Of a DNA stretch of 64,000 bases, positions 50,334 through 61,971 are shown in pieces (positions within the stretch are counted from its first letter, which is position 1; every line of letters starts with the position of its first letter). The translations under genes and the position numbers were made by a program. The notes beneath the pieces were generated by a model. That model was not told where the DNA came from and ran no database searches. It was given only the letters and a program-made list of their open reading frames with translations. The stretch spans positions 1,302,001 through 1,366,000 of the forward strand of contig NC_026661.2 in NCBI RefSeq assembly GCF_000004075.3, written 5' to 3'. This DNA comes from Cucumis sativus (taxonomy: Eukaryota > Streptophyta > Magnoliopsida > Cucurbitales > Cucurbitaceae).

Positions 50334-51564
50334 ATGGCACATGAAACTGATCTTCCTGGCTTTAGATTCCACCCTACAGAAGAGGAACTTCTTAATTTTT
50401 ATCTTAAAAATGTTGTTTCTGGGAAGAGATTGCAGTTTGATCATATTGGAATTCTTAATCTCTACCAACATGATCCTTGGGATTTGCCTGGTTTGTATTG
50501 TTGCAGTATTTTCTGAACTGTTAATTTACTGTGTTGATTGACTCAGTGGGTTGAAATGTGATTGTTTTTTTTTTTTTTTTTCTGTTGTGTGTAGGATTGG
50601 CAGGGATTGGAGAGAGAGAGTGGTACTTTTTTGTGCCAAGAGACAGGAAGCTAGGTGGGAGTGGGAGGCCTAACAGAACAACCAAAAGAGGTTACTGGAA
50701 AGCAACGGGGTCGGATCGAAAAATTGTTAGTTTATCGGATCCGAAACGACTCATTGGATTGAGAAAGACACTTGTGTTCTACTTGGGAAGAGCAACCAGA
50801 GGAAGCAAGACTGATTGGATCATGAATGAGTATCGTTTTCCTGATAACTCTCCCTTGCCAAAGGTGAACACCGTTTGATGAGTCTTCAACGTATTTCAAG
50901 CTCAAAAGTGTAGGAATTATTAAATAATATAACATTAAATCTATCTTCAACTATCGGTTTATATTTTTGGACCAATCGATGATTTAAGATAAACACACCG
51001 TAAAGAAAACATGAAACATAGACGTTACTAAAGGAGCCCTTATTTTCATCCCGCTCATCTCATTTTGCAAGTGCTATGACTACAGGTTTTTTTGTAATCC
51101 TTCATTCATTCATGTTTTACATTTTTTTTGAAATGCAGGAGATGGTACTATGCAAGATCTATAGAAAAGCAACTTCCTTGAAAGTCCTAGAGCAAAGAGC
51201 AGCCAAGGAAGAGGAAGATGCTAAGCCTTTTCAAGCTTCCTATTCACCACCTGCATCTCCATTTGAGACCATTTCATTTTGCAGCCAACAAGAAACTATG
51301 GTTTCTTCTGTAACACCACCAACCCATGAAGTTCTTAACAAAGAAGTAGAAGTGGCAACCATGGTGGATGAAATACTGGAAGATAAAGCAGTGGAGCCAC
51401 AAATTTCCTCCACATCGTTGCAAATCCCATCAGAGCTTGAGAAACTTACTGAGCTCCAAGTTCCAAAATTGGACATGGACTGGTCCCAAGACTTATTTTG
51501 GACCCAGTTTAACAGCCCATGGCTTCAAACTTTGACCCCATTTGCGAGTATGCTCAATTTCTAA
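50334..51564 (+). CDS. NAC-domain transcription factor
   Basis: Three exons: 50334-50490, 50595-50863 and 51139-51564, giving 283 residues. It is a plant-specific DNA-binding transcription factor of the nucleus. The NAC domain covers about residues 6-155: subdomain [19 protein letters not shown], subdomain B with HDPWDLPG across the exon 1/2 junction, subdomain [12 protein letters not shown], and subdomain D with [12 protein letters not shown] and [13 protein letters not shown], then [10 protein letters not shown]. Exon 3 completes subdomain E ([19 protein letters not shown]). The introns fall at the usual NAC positions. The variable tail (about 156-283) is acidic and ends in a tryptophan-rich segment, [19 protein letters not shown], a likely activation module. 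From memory it resembles the ANAC036/ANAC094 group, but I give no symbol. No transmembrane segment is present. Confidence 0.93.
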
Positions 51565-52138
51565 TACCCCATAGGCCCAAGGATATAGGCTGTAGATAAA
51601 TTTTGGTCAATAATCTCCTTCTTGTACACCCTCATTCTGAGCTGACTTGTCTGTAAATTTTCTGTCCCTTTTCATCTTAAATGCTTCCCTCAATTTGTTT
51701 GTTTAGTCTAATTGTTGGCTTTTAATCTTGCCTTGCGATTTCTCCATGTATCGTTGGTATGAAACATCAAGTTTCAGCCAACTTTTGTTACGCTTATTGC
51801 ATTTGAAAAGAATAACACAGTTTTTATTTGCAAGATCCAAAGACCTGACTTGATAAAATCTTCACTTTTTTTTGTTACAAAATCAACCGACAAAGATAGA
51901 TAGCAAAGCGTAAACAATAAATAATCAACTTACAGATTTTTATAAAACTATACGTCGATGAGGCAGAGAGAAAACAGTTCTAATAGAGAATTAGGCATAA
52001 TATAAGAAAGAGGAGTCTCTACCATTAAAAAGTTTAGACACCACGCTTCTTTCAACTTCTTTCAATCCTAGATAAAAAAAAAAAAAAACCTTTTATAAAA
52101 ATAATGTAAATTTTGAAAGATAGGTAAAAGATACGATA
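51565..52138. other. NAC 3' flank
   Basis: Probable NAC 3' UTR followed by AT-rich DNA up to the long inverted repeat. No gene seen. Confidence 0.5.
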
Positions 52139-53249
52139 GATGCAAAACTATTGACAACCCTAAGTATTTTTAAGGTGAAGTCGTAGACGACGTACATGAC
52201 TTCCATTCCATTTTTCTCTTATTTTTATATATATAATCTGCTGGATGGTGCGCTTTTTTTTTTTCATTATTTATATACAATATGAACGAGTCTCACGTAT
52301 TCTTCTTTTTCTCAATAATATAAATATATATATATATATATATATTAAATATTAAATTTCTAAAAAGTATTTTTTCTTTTTAAATTAATTTATTTCTTTT
52401 CTTTTTTATTCTTTATATATATATATACACGTGCTCACTTATAATATATATAAATAATAAAAAGAAGAAAAAATTGTAGGCGAAGAGTAATATATATATT
52501 AAATATCTCAATCTTCAATTTTTTTATTAAATTTATCTTTTCTAATTTAATTTAATTATTTTAATCAAAATTAAACATATTTTTCTCAATTTTTAATTAA
52601 AAAATATATTAACAGAATATGTTATTAAAAATATATATTAGAAAAATTAAAATTAAAATAATAATAATTTAGATAAGTTGAAGCTTACCCTAAAAATAAT
52701 AACAACAATAATTTGATAAAAAAATTATTAGTTAAGTTTTTTTAATTTAATTTCCATTGTTCACAATTTTGTTTTTTTTTGCCATAAACATTAATTTTTT
52801 TTATTCAATTATCCACAAGAACAATGTGCATTGGTGACTTTAATTGTTATTATTATTATTATTTTGAAGTAAGTTTCAACTTCTATCAATTATTATTATT
52901 ATTATTTTAATATGTTCAATATATTTTTTTAATAACATATTTTGTTCATATATATATATTTTTAAAGAAATTAAAAATTTTAAAAAATATATGTATAATT
53001 TTAATTAAGAAATAATTAAATTAAATTAGAAAAGAATTCAACTAAAAAATTGAAAATGGAGATATTTAATATATTTATATATATAAAAAAGAAAAAACAG
53101 TTAAAGTTAATAATATAGATATTTTTAGAAATCGGATATGTAGGAGGCATTCAGAAAGTGGGAAGCAGCAGAATATATATATAAAAATAAGAGATTGAAA
53201 ATCCTCGACTCCGACTAAAAATATTCATTTTTGTCGATAGTTTTGCATC
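52139..53249. repeat. Long inverted repeat (foldback) of 1.1 kb
   Basis: Left arm about 52139-52716, right arm about 52838-53249, spacer about 120 bases. Pairings read directly: 52139-52147 (gatgcaaaa) with 53241-53249; 52216-52243 with 53166-53193 (27 of 28 bases complementary); 52541-52560 (tctaatttaatttaattatt) with 53011-53030 (20 of 20); and about 52675-52687 with 52869-52881. The left arm is about 165 bases longer because of extra sequence between 52243 and 52541, which includes (TA)n runs. There is no coding sequence. It lies between the converging 3' ends of the NAC and DUF241 genes. It could be a foldback or long-TIR non-autonomous DNA transposon, or a hairpin source of small RNAs. 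No target duplication was recognised. Confidence 0.8.
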
Positions 53250-53555
53250 AACCCTAATTTAGAGGTAAATAACTTGGTTTGAGGACACTATTTAACAACT
53301 TTGAAAATGATCAATAACATGTCTGATTCAATGTGCTTTTTCTTTCATGATTTGTTGAATGAAGACAATTTTGAGATAAAGAGTAGTAGATTCTTGTAGA
53401 GAAATTTGGAGGAATTGCAAAGAAAAGTATGATTATGAGCTCAAAATTGTACAAAATTTGTGCCAAGAGCACATGTGTATTCTATTCTTTTCCTTTAATA
53501 AAAATATACATCTTCTGAATTGATATCATTTACAGTAATCATATAATGCTTTCAT
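53250..53555. other. 3' flank of DUF241 gene 1
   Basis: Short spacer between the inverted repeat and the stop codon of the minus-strand DUF241 gene; probably 3' UTR. Nothing else was recognised. Confidence 0.45.
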
Positions 53556-54446
53556 CTAGTTGCTGAGGATGTTGAGGATGGAGACTCTAGTTTTGATCAA
53601 ACGTCGAAACAAGCGCTCGGTTGTTTGTTCCAAATCTTGAGTGCCTAGATCCAACTTTTCAAGATGTTTTTGGACATTCTCAGACACTTGAGTTGTATCT
53701 TTGCATTTGTTTGTCTTTTGGCATACAACAGAGTTCAATGCATTATCCATATTGGAAAATTCATTGAGTTCTGCATCTACTTCAGGACAGACTTCTCTTT
53801 TGCTGTTCATTACACTAAGAATTGACCAGCTAGATTTTGTCTTTGTCTTCTTCCCTGAGATAAGGAAAAGTAAGGACTCAAACATTCTAAGACTAATTGC
53901 TTCCACCTCCTTCAACAAGCTAACCATTGCTGTAGTGTCGTAGTCGTTACCGTCGACTGTTGTGTTGCTTTTTCTTTCGATGCTCTTATTAGTATCAAGG
54001 GCCTTTTGGATTGCCCTCTTTACAACTTTTTTAGAGGCCAAGTATTTCTTAATCTCATTTGTCATCTCAGATCTTCGCCGAATGGTCGAGCGAAGCTCAC
54101 GGACACATTCCTTTGTGTGAATCAAAGCATCCTTGGCTGAACTGCACATATCAAGCAGCCTAAGAGATCCATCCAACAACTCATCAACCCATTTCTCTCC
54201 ACAATGTCTAACAAAAGCTTCTTGAATGGAGGGTACCAAAAGTAACTTTTCGACACATTCGTGCAAATCCTCGAGGCCACTTAGCTGTTGGCTCATAGAG
54301 GATGCTGATGAGGCAGGAGTTGATTCATAATCTCTTAGTCTAGTCAAGTGCTCATCACACTGTGAAAAGAGAGGGTGTGGTCGGGATGGCAAGCTGTTCG
54401 AGCGAGTATGGTATTTGGTACTCTTGGTTGAAGGAAAGCCAACCAT
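53556..54446 (-). CDS. DUF241 domain protein, copy 1
   Basis: A single open frame of 296 residues without introns. It belongs to the plant DUF241 family (Pfam PF03087), whose biochemical function is unknown. Near the N-terminus is the conserved motif YHTRSNSLPSRPHP, followed by CDEHLTRLR, a helical region with LEDLHECVEKLLLVP and GSLRLLDMCSSAKDAL, a basic segment (RSTIRRRSEM), and the C-terminal helix DLEQTTERLFRRLIKTRVSILNILSN-type end. Most of the chain is predicted helical and rich in heptad-like leucines. No signal peptide or membrane segment is seen. The ATG at 54446 is followed by a frame open to the end with the family's normal length. Its paralogue lies 7.5 kb to the right in the same orientation, so the two are tandem duplicates. 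Confidence 0.92.
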   Translation of the reverse strand: MVGFPSTKSTKYHTRSNSLPSRPHPLFSQCDEHLTRLRDYESTPASSASSMSQQLSGLEDLHECVEKLLLVPSIQEAFVRHCGEKWVDELLDGSLRLLDMCSSAKDALIHTKECVRELRSTIRRRSEMTNEIKKYLASKKVVKRAIQKALDTNKSIERKSNTTVDGNDYDTTAMVSLLKEVEAISLRMFESLLFLISGKKTKTKSSWSILSVMNSKREVCPEVDAELNEFSNMDNALNSVVCQKTNKCKDTTQVSENVQKHLEKLDLGTQDLEQTTERLFRRLIKTRVSILNILSN

Positions 54447-56262
54447 GTTTCTATCTGAAAAGAGAGAAAAAGAGAGAGGCTTGAAGATGAAAAGAAGATG
54501 TAGATTGACAAGTTGTGATCCTCAATCAGTTCCGAATCAATATATATCAGTAAGTCAAGGAGATATTTGGGATTTCATTGCTTCAAATCTCAATGAGATT
54601 TGGATCTAAACCACCTGATCAACATTGTTTAAGCAATGTCTCCTCTCCACCAAGTCTCCAACTCATTAACAAGCTAACCACTGCAATTTTCATTAATTAT
54701 ATATATGATTCTCTTTTGAAAAGATAAATTAATTCAGCTTGGTCTGTCTCCATGGTGACAAGAAGGTTGTTCCACACATGAACACATGGGGGGAAGATTG
54801 AGAATTCATCTTCTTTCTCTTTATCAAAATGGTTACGTGCAATTAATGATATCTCAGCATTGTTCGTGCCATGTCTCCTACCACTTTGTTGTTAGCTTCT
54901 TATCTCTTCCATATCCTTGATTAATCCGAAAAATCCGCGACGCACGAGTGGTGTTGAAAGAGTTGCCTTTTCTTAATAACAAATGAAAAACATGACATGT
55001 TTGCATCGTTTATCTTAATCATAGGTGAGTGCACATGCTCAGTTTGTTCTTTTCTTTCTTTTTTCCCACTCTTCTGAGGTGGTTAGGGGCAAAATTTAGA
55101 CTTTTTAATCAGCTACAAACATCAGTTCAACTTTCACTTTTACCTATGTAACTGAAGGTTTTCCAAAATATAACAGAAAGCAGTATATGACCAAAAGGAG
55201 CGAATGTTTTGGTGTTCCTGAAAAATTGGTAGCAGATACACAGTTTTTCATGATATTTTCAAGCAGTTAAACAATGATCTTTGATTCTTTGATCTAGATA
55301 CTCTGTTGTCATTGACCACCTTAGCAAATCCTTTTCTTTGCTACATGCTTCTATTTCTTTGTTAAGAGAATTGTGGTGAGAAATTCCAATCAATCACAAA
55401 TTACCTTGTCATTACTCCTAAAATATCATTAAACTTGAGATCAATCACATGTGTCCCAAACTAAATTCAAACAGAAAAAATGACAGATCAAATAACGTCG
55501 CATGTCTTTATTATGATTATTGGATCAAGTAAGCCCAATCTGGTCCAACTAGGGTAATACTGAAATGGGCCCAAGATTACTTTGATCCAGCCCAAATTGA
55601 AATGGTTAGGCTTAAATTCAAAGTCCAAGCCTTTATGGCTAGGCCCAAAAGTCATCAAAGCCCAAGGCTACAGAATACTTCTTTGAACCTCTTGAAGATC
55701 AAATACTTCTTTGAAGACCAAATATGCTTTGGAGACCAAAATTTTCTTTGAACACCTAAGAATTTTGAAGATAAGCAACCTCAACCTCAAGAATAACTGT
55801 TCTATATCCTTCAAGTGAAGCGTATACAAGCAAGAAAAAGAATTAGAAGATCATACACTAACGACTATACTTCATCCACCCATAAATCTATACAAAATCA
55901 GTTCATTCCACGAATTGAATTTTTCTAAAAATCTCGTTTGAACAAGCTGTTCTCTGTATATTTCCATGATGATTTGATATCCTCTATTTTCAGCTTTAAG
56001 ACAACATGCTCTTGCCTTGAGATTCAACCCAAAAGAACCTAACAATGGGATCATTTTTACTATTAAACTAGAATCTTCCCCAATTCTAGAAATACCTGCT
56101 TATTTGCTTTGCGTCATCTTGAACACTAAATACCAAGTAGCAACTTTGCAGAAATAAGGCATAATAATGAATAATACTGATTCAAACACACCAAGACCAC
56201 GGATTTTCACAAACTGCAGTAGGCTAACCATGACTGCATGCAGTGCCATACCTTTATTGCAG
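54447..56262. other. Upstream region of DUF241 gene 1
   Basis: Positions 54600-54900 contain words shared with the other DUF241-type upstream blocks (tgtctcctctccaccaagtc, atgacaagaaggtt-like, gtgccatgtctcc). Positions about 55500-55870 differ, with gcccaa and tacttctttgaa repeats, and may be a solo LTR or another insertion; I cannot prove it. The minus-strand open frame of 60 codons at 55872-56054 has no recognised domain. Confidence 0.4.
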
Positions 56263-57095
56263 TCAGCAGGCTGCCTTTGCTTTCAGCTATTTACAATTTT
56301 GGATCCGTCCATAGTCTTGTGAATTGCTCCTTTTAGAACCTTTCTGAAAAAACAATAACAACGACCATAGCCTCAATCTCCATGGCCAACCCAAATTCAT
56401 ACAGAAACATTCCTTCATTTGCACTGAAATTATCCTTGGCTAAGCCATCTATCCACCCAACTTCTAGCTCAATGAGCAATCTGTGTTCTTGTGTTTTCCC
56501 TCTGATCTCCTTAATATATATCATTAAGCAAAGGGAGACATTTGGAACTTCAACCTTTTAGGAATCAGTGCATGTTTAGGCATTTTCCATTAGGATACAA
56601 ACACTGATGTGGCAATGTTTCCTCTCTACCAAGTTTACAACTCATGTTTAAATTAAAATAAACTTGTTCAGATCTGTTTATATTATAAAAGATTAGTTTT
56701 GCCTGATACTATGGATACAAGAAGGTTTCATCACACATGCACTTCAGTGGAAAGCTTGATGATTTTTCTTTCATCCTACATATTAAAATAGTAATCTGTT
56801 TCTCATTACATCTTGATGATCTTCCTGTACACTCTTCCACCATCAGTTCAGCTCATTGTTCATTATTTAAATCCCAGATGATTGAATAGAACCTAATTTA
56901 CTTCATTATTATATGCGAACTGTCCCTTAGTTGAAAGACTGACTTCATAACATTACAAGAAAGTTAGACACAAACTTCTTTCTGATTCTTGAGCCTATCA
57001 ACATTGCAGAGACAAATGGAATCTTTGACAGCAAACTAATTTGAATACTTCCTTTCATCAGGTAACCTCGGTTTACTAATTGACCTCCGGTTAAC
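56263..57095 (-). repeat. DUF241-type upstream block A, without a gene
   Basis: Starts with tcagcaggctgcctttgctt, shared with 60837. It contains gggagacatttgg (about 56530), cagatctg (about 56670), cagctcattgttcattattt (about 56849) and gacaaatggaatctttgaca (about 57012), and ends gacctccggttaac. The same words in the same order appear in block B (60837-61550), and the right-hand ones also upstream of DUF241 gene 2. No DUF241 coding sequence follows on the minus strand. Confidence 0.6.
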
Positions 57096-60000
57096 TATAA
57101 TTTAACTGGGGTTCGGTGTGGATAGGGACTCTTTGGTGAGTGTTTCTCTTTCACTTTCAATTTCATAAACATTTTTGTAGTTTTTCACTATGCAATATTT
57201 TCTTTTCTCTAGTGGAATTTGTCATAAAAGCTTGTTTCTATTACATTACTAAATGTATATTTAGGGTAGATAATCTACCTATGTCACCCAAATTTTTGTT
57301 CTTTGGTAAGAGGTGGGTGTGATGATCCTACGTGGTTATTTTGCCCGAGGATAGTTTCGAACATGTAAAAGGAGTCCACCTCATTTGTTTATACCAATAT
57401 TCCAATTCAATACATTTAAGCTTTTGTGTATTTACTCAAATTAATTTCTCTTTTATATTCTCTAATTTGAGAATGGTAAAAAGAGTTTAACTAAGTTTAG
57501 AGTGTATTGATAGGGCGATACATTAAAGTATATAGCTAATTATAAATGTGATTTGTAGCCAACATTTTGTATTATATGAATAAGTTTCATATAACAACTA
57601 TATAAGAGAGAATATGATTATAGCTAAAATCTACATAATATATATATATATATAGTTGATTAATTAAGTGGGTAACTAATTTATGAAATATTCAGAGAAA
57701 ACTTAAATTTACTACCAAATTTGACTAATATCTTAAATTAAATTTACTACGAAATTTGATGAATATCTTAAATTAAAATTTTTTATGTTGATTAGGCTTT
57801 TTATATTTTTAGAAGAATTGTAATCTTATCATAATTATTAATTATATATAATTTTTTAAATTAAATTTAAATTATTTCATTCTTTTATTATATTCAATTT
57901 ATTACATAAATGATAACTTTTTTATTTATGTTATTAGTTAATGTACAACCTTATTATGAAAATAAATTTGGAAATAGTTTATTAATTAGTGGGACATTTT
58001 TAAAACACAAAAATAAATTAAAATATTTATAAGTTATAGCAAAATTTTGGATTATATGAATGATAATTTTCTATCATTATAATATATCAATGACTATCAG
58101 GGGTAGAATTTGCTATTTTTTAAAATTTTCCTTAATAAATATCAAATAAAATATTTTCTAATATGAAATAATTTAATAATTAAATATAACCGTATATCCT
58201 TATTTTCATCACCACGTAAAATATATATCAAATATCTAAAATTTACTTAATATATTCTTAATCTACTTACGATTCGAAATATACAGTATTACCCTCAAAG
58301 TTTAGACCCAAAATCTATAAAAAAATTACTGTCTTTGTCGGTCGTCGAACTTTTTCTTTATCATCGAAGTCTCACAAATTTCTCACTATAAACGACTGCT
58401 TTTGCGAACAGAATTGAAGGAGTAGACCACCACAACTCACGTTCGAAAAAGGAAAGTTTGAATTGTGATTGATTTCTTTCCAAAACCATAACGCACGTTT
58501 TTTTTCATTTATTTTTAAAAAAATCAATTTAATAATAAAAATGAGTATATATATATATTATATATATATAATTTGGGTCCAACTTTTATATAATATATAG
58601 GTATATTTAGAACATTTGTGAAATTTATTAGAAATTTAGGTCTATCATGTAATTGTTATATTATTTTAGACCATGTATGTTTATATATTATATTTAATAT
58701 AATATCATCAATAACTCCACACTAGAGGGAGTTATGGTTGGTCTTACGCCAGGGTGTTGACTAACTCCTTCCTTCCCTCTCTCCTTCAGTTCTGGTGGGA
58801 TACAGTCATACAGAAGGTAGAGAGACGTGAAAAAAAAGCATTGGAAGAAGATTTTCTTTTTACTCTCAAGAAAAATCTTGCATTCTCCGAACCCACCCTC
58901 TTCTCTTTCACCCAAAAACGCTAAGGAGCCCACACATCCCCTTTTTATCATTACCTATGAATACAAGGTAGCCTACGCGGTGGTGTCTTATATGTTTGTA
59001 CAACTTTGCTTCATGATAGGATTCACTGATCGTGTACAGAGGTGTTTGTGATCTAAATGGAAGGGAAAACACGTGAAGATTGTCATCTTCAGGGTAATTA
59101 GCTCGTCGATAGCACGATAAATGTACTATCTAACTTCTCTTCCTTTAAAATATTTCCATGATCTTACGTTCTTAGACGTTTTACGCCATCAGCTTCTTCC
59201 TTGCAGTGCCCCACGGCGCCATGAGCGGCACTGGAAGGCAATACGGGTCAGATTCTGCGAAAAACAGTGTCCAGAGCTTTGAACTTCTCTCACACACCAC
59301 GCACTGTCCCTAGCACCACGACAATTTTATAAGACAGAGTTCATCGTAGGCCATGCATGTCTGCAGAAACCAAAATGCAAAATTTTGTATGTGGGCAAAA
59401 AAGAACTATCCGCGATCAATAATGGAATTTCTATTTGAAAAAATATTTGACAAATCATATACATATATTTATACGTATATACTTTTGTCCACGTGGATAA
59501 TTATACTAATCCAACGTTAACAAAATGGTCAATGGAAAAGACGATGGAGTTTTGGCCATGAAGCGTATTCATGCAGAAAAATGTGTGCAGAAGCTTTATC
59601 CACGTTTTTTCTTAATATATGTCCACATTTCTCTATATCCACAAAGACCAAAATTCTTATTAGTGATGGAATCTCCAAGACCAGCCATATTCTATCAGTT
59701 TTCTTTCTATTTTATGAGGTTTTTCAATTGGTTTTAGTCTCCTAAACATTTTTTATCATGAGAGATTAAGGATCTATTTGGTAACTGTTTCTTATTCTCT
59801 GTTTTTTTTTTTTATTTCTTGTTTAATAGTTTGTTCTATTGCTTCTCTCAAAATTTATTTTTTGTTTTATTTATTTTAAAATTTATTTTATTCACATGTA
59901 ACTCAATTGAACATTAAATAAAAATATAAGTCATGCATTAAACATAAAAAAAATATCTTCCTTAGCTTGGGTTACTAGTATCTCACTTTGATAACACCCT

Positions 60001-60836
60001 TAATTTGAGCTTCTTATATTTTATGTGTTTATTTTTATTATTTTTTAGGTTTTGAGTATCGAAAAGGTACAATCAAATATTACGAACAAAATGGATCAGA
60101 GCTAAAATGGACAAATTTGAAGCCTTAACGAAGTATGCCAAAAAAACCAAAAAATTTGAAGGAACCTATTATATTTTTTAGAGTCTTTTGATAGAATGAT
60201 TGATATTTCTTGTTTGTGGGCTTTACTCTTGATTTATTGGTTATTATGAATTACATTTTCTTGTTATTAATTGACAATCAAAGCTTGATTGTGCAATTCT
60301 ATGCTCAAATTAATGTATAATAGGTGACATATATGATTGTATGTTAATCTCCAAAAACCAATAAATTAGAAAAGTTTGTGATTTGTGGTCGACAACAAAG
60401 AGCATTATTTCCATTGACCTAGAGAATTAAAACCATATTCAATTTGTAATTAGGTTTTTCATATTAGAAATTTATCCTATCACAATCTCTAGAGCATATT
60501 GCGGTTAGTTAACTTGATTATGATGCTTCTTATCTAATTAAATTAGCTAAGTTGATATTTAGGACTATTGGCGTTAGCTTTTCTAATCAATTGAGTTTAG
60601 GCATAAAAATTACATTTGTTGATTCCATTCTTATAAGCTAGAACGTTTTGTTTGATTGTACATCTATCTTTATTTTCATGCAATTTATTCATTTGAATCT
60701 CAAACCATACCAAACTCCCTATTTATCACTTTTACTAGAAAACATAAATGATTCAAACTCACTCAAATCTGACTGATTCCACTACCTTTGATAGGCCAAA
60801 GATTTTGTAATGTGTTAGATCAGATCCTTGTTTCAC
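57096..60836. other. Intergenic DNA between the two promoter-like blocks
   Basis: No gene seen. It is AT-rich, with a (TA)n run near 57641-57655 and a palindromic tatatata stretch near 58543-58570. A less AT-rich piece at about 59150-59350 (ccccacggcgcc, cacgcactgtccc) is unassigned. Positions 58060-58110 carry a degenerate ctatcat/gactatcag stretch. Confidence 0.45.
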
Positions 60837-61550
60837 TCAGCAGGCTGCCTTGGCTTTCAGCTATTTACAACTTTTACATCCATATATTTACCCTATTGAA
60901 TTTTTCTTCACATATTTTGTAGAGGAAAACTACTGTAAAACCTCAATCATGAGGCTGCTGTGCTTTCAACCAATATGGTTCTCGATGAATGGCAAATCGT
61001 TGTTCATACGAGCGCGTTCCATAGTGGTTTTTTTTCTATATGGATATCCAACAAAACCTGAGCAATCCATTTAACTGCTAGCTCATTTGGTTCTATCAGT
61101 GCTTTTTTTTTTCCCCTTCTTTATCTTATTAATATATACCATCAGGCAAAGGAGACATTTGAAATTTCATCTACTTCAACTTTTCACAAATTAGTACATT
61201 TTTAGGCTCTTCTCATTGGGATCTAGACACTGCCAAATCTTCAACTCATAAATATCTAAATTAAATCAAAACCTATTCAGATCTGCTACACATTTTAATA
61301 CCATGAAGATACAACTTGTTTAAGTTAAACCTTTCCAGATCAGCTCATTGTTGATTATTTAAGTCCTACATGAAGATACAACTTGATTAAATCTACATAA
61401 TGCTGCATTGAAGTTAATCACAGGCTTCCATGTTCTTGTGCTTATTACCATTGTTATGAGTTGAGACAATTGGAATCTTTGACAGCAGTGCAAATTTGAA
61501 TATTTAGTTTCAATACATAACCTTGGTTAGTTAATTGATCTCTAGTTAAC
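60837..61550 (-). repeat. DUF241-type upstream block B, without a gene
   Basis: Colinear with block A: tcagcaggctgcc (60837), ggagacatttgaaatttcat (about 61149), cagatctgc (about 61277), cagctcattgttgattattt (about 61340), gacaattggaatctttgaca (about 61465) and gatctctagttaac (to 61550). It lies downstream of DUF241 gene 2. No coding frame is attached. Confidence 0.6.
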
Positions 61551-61971
61551 ATTTTTCCTTCAACTGTTTGCAATCTTGATGGTTAAAGAATACAAAAGTT
61601 TCCATAGTTAAATACCAAAATTATGAGTAATGGGTAGATTTTATTTTCTCTCGAGTTCGGTTGAACAGTGGTAATATCTCCATAATATGATATTGTTCAC
61701 TTTGAACAAAGCCGGCATAGTTTTATTTTCAATTTCAACTCAAAGAGCCTTGTACTAATGAAGTTATTGTCTTAATTATTTACATAGATTTTGATTTCAA
61801 AGTGATTTATGTTCAAATCTCCAACAAGATCACATATGTTATATTGCAAAAAATTAGCTAGAGAAGAAGATGATATTGTATACATAATCTTGATTTAAAA
61901 AATGTTATGTATTGTACATGTATTGTGATGTTTTACATCTACAAAAATGGAAATTTTGGTGGAATTGGCTA
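61551..61971. other. 3' flank of DUF241 gene 2
   Basis: Likely contains the 3' UTR of the minus-strand gene that stops at 61972. The stretch 61843-61869 (attgcaaaaaattagctaga and on) is repeated at 63889-63915. Confidence 0.5.

Noticed and set aside
55872-56524. Two minus-strand open frames next to DUF241-type block A
   Set aside because: Translations show no DUF241 motif and no family I recognise; they cover the region where the lost gene would have been but do not resemble it.
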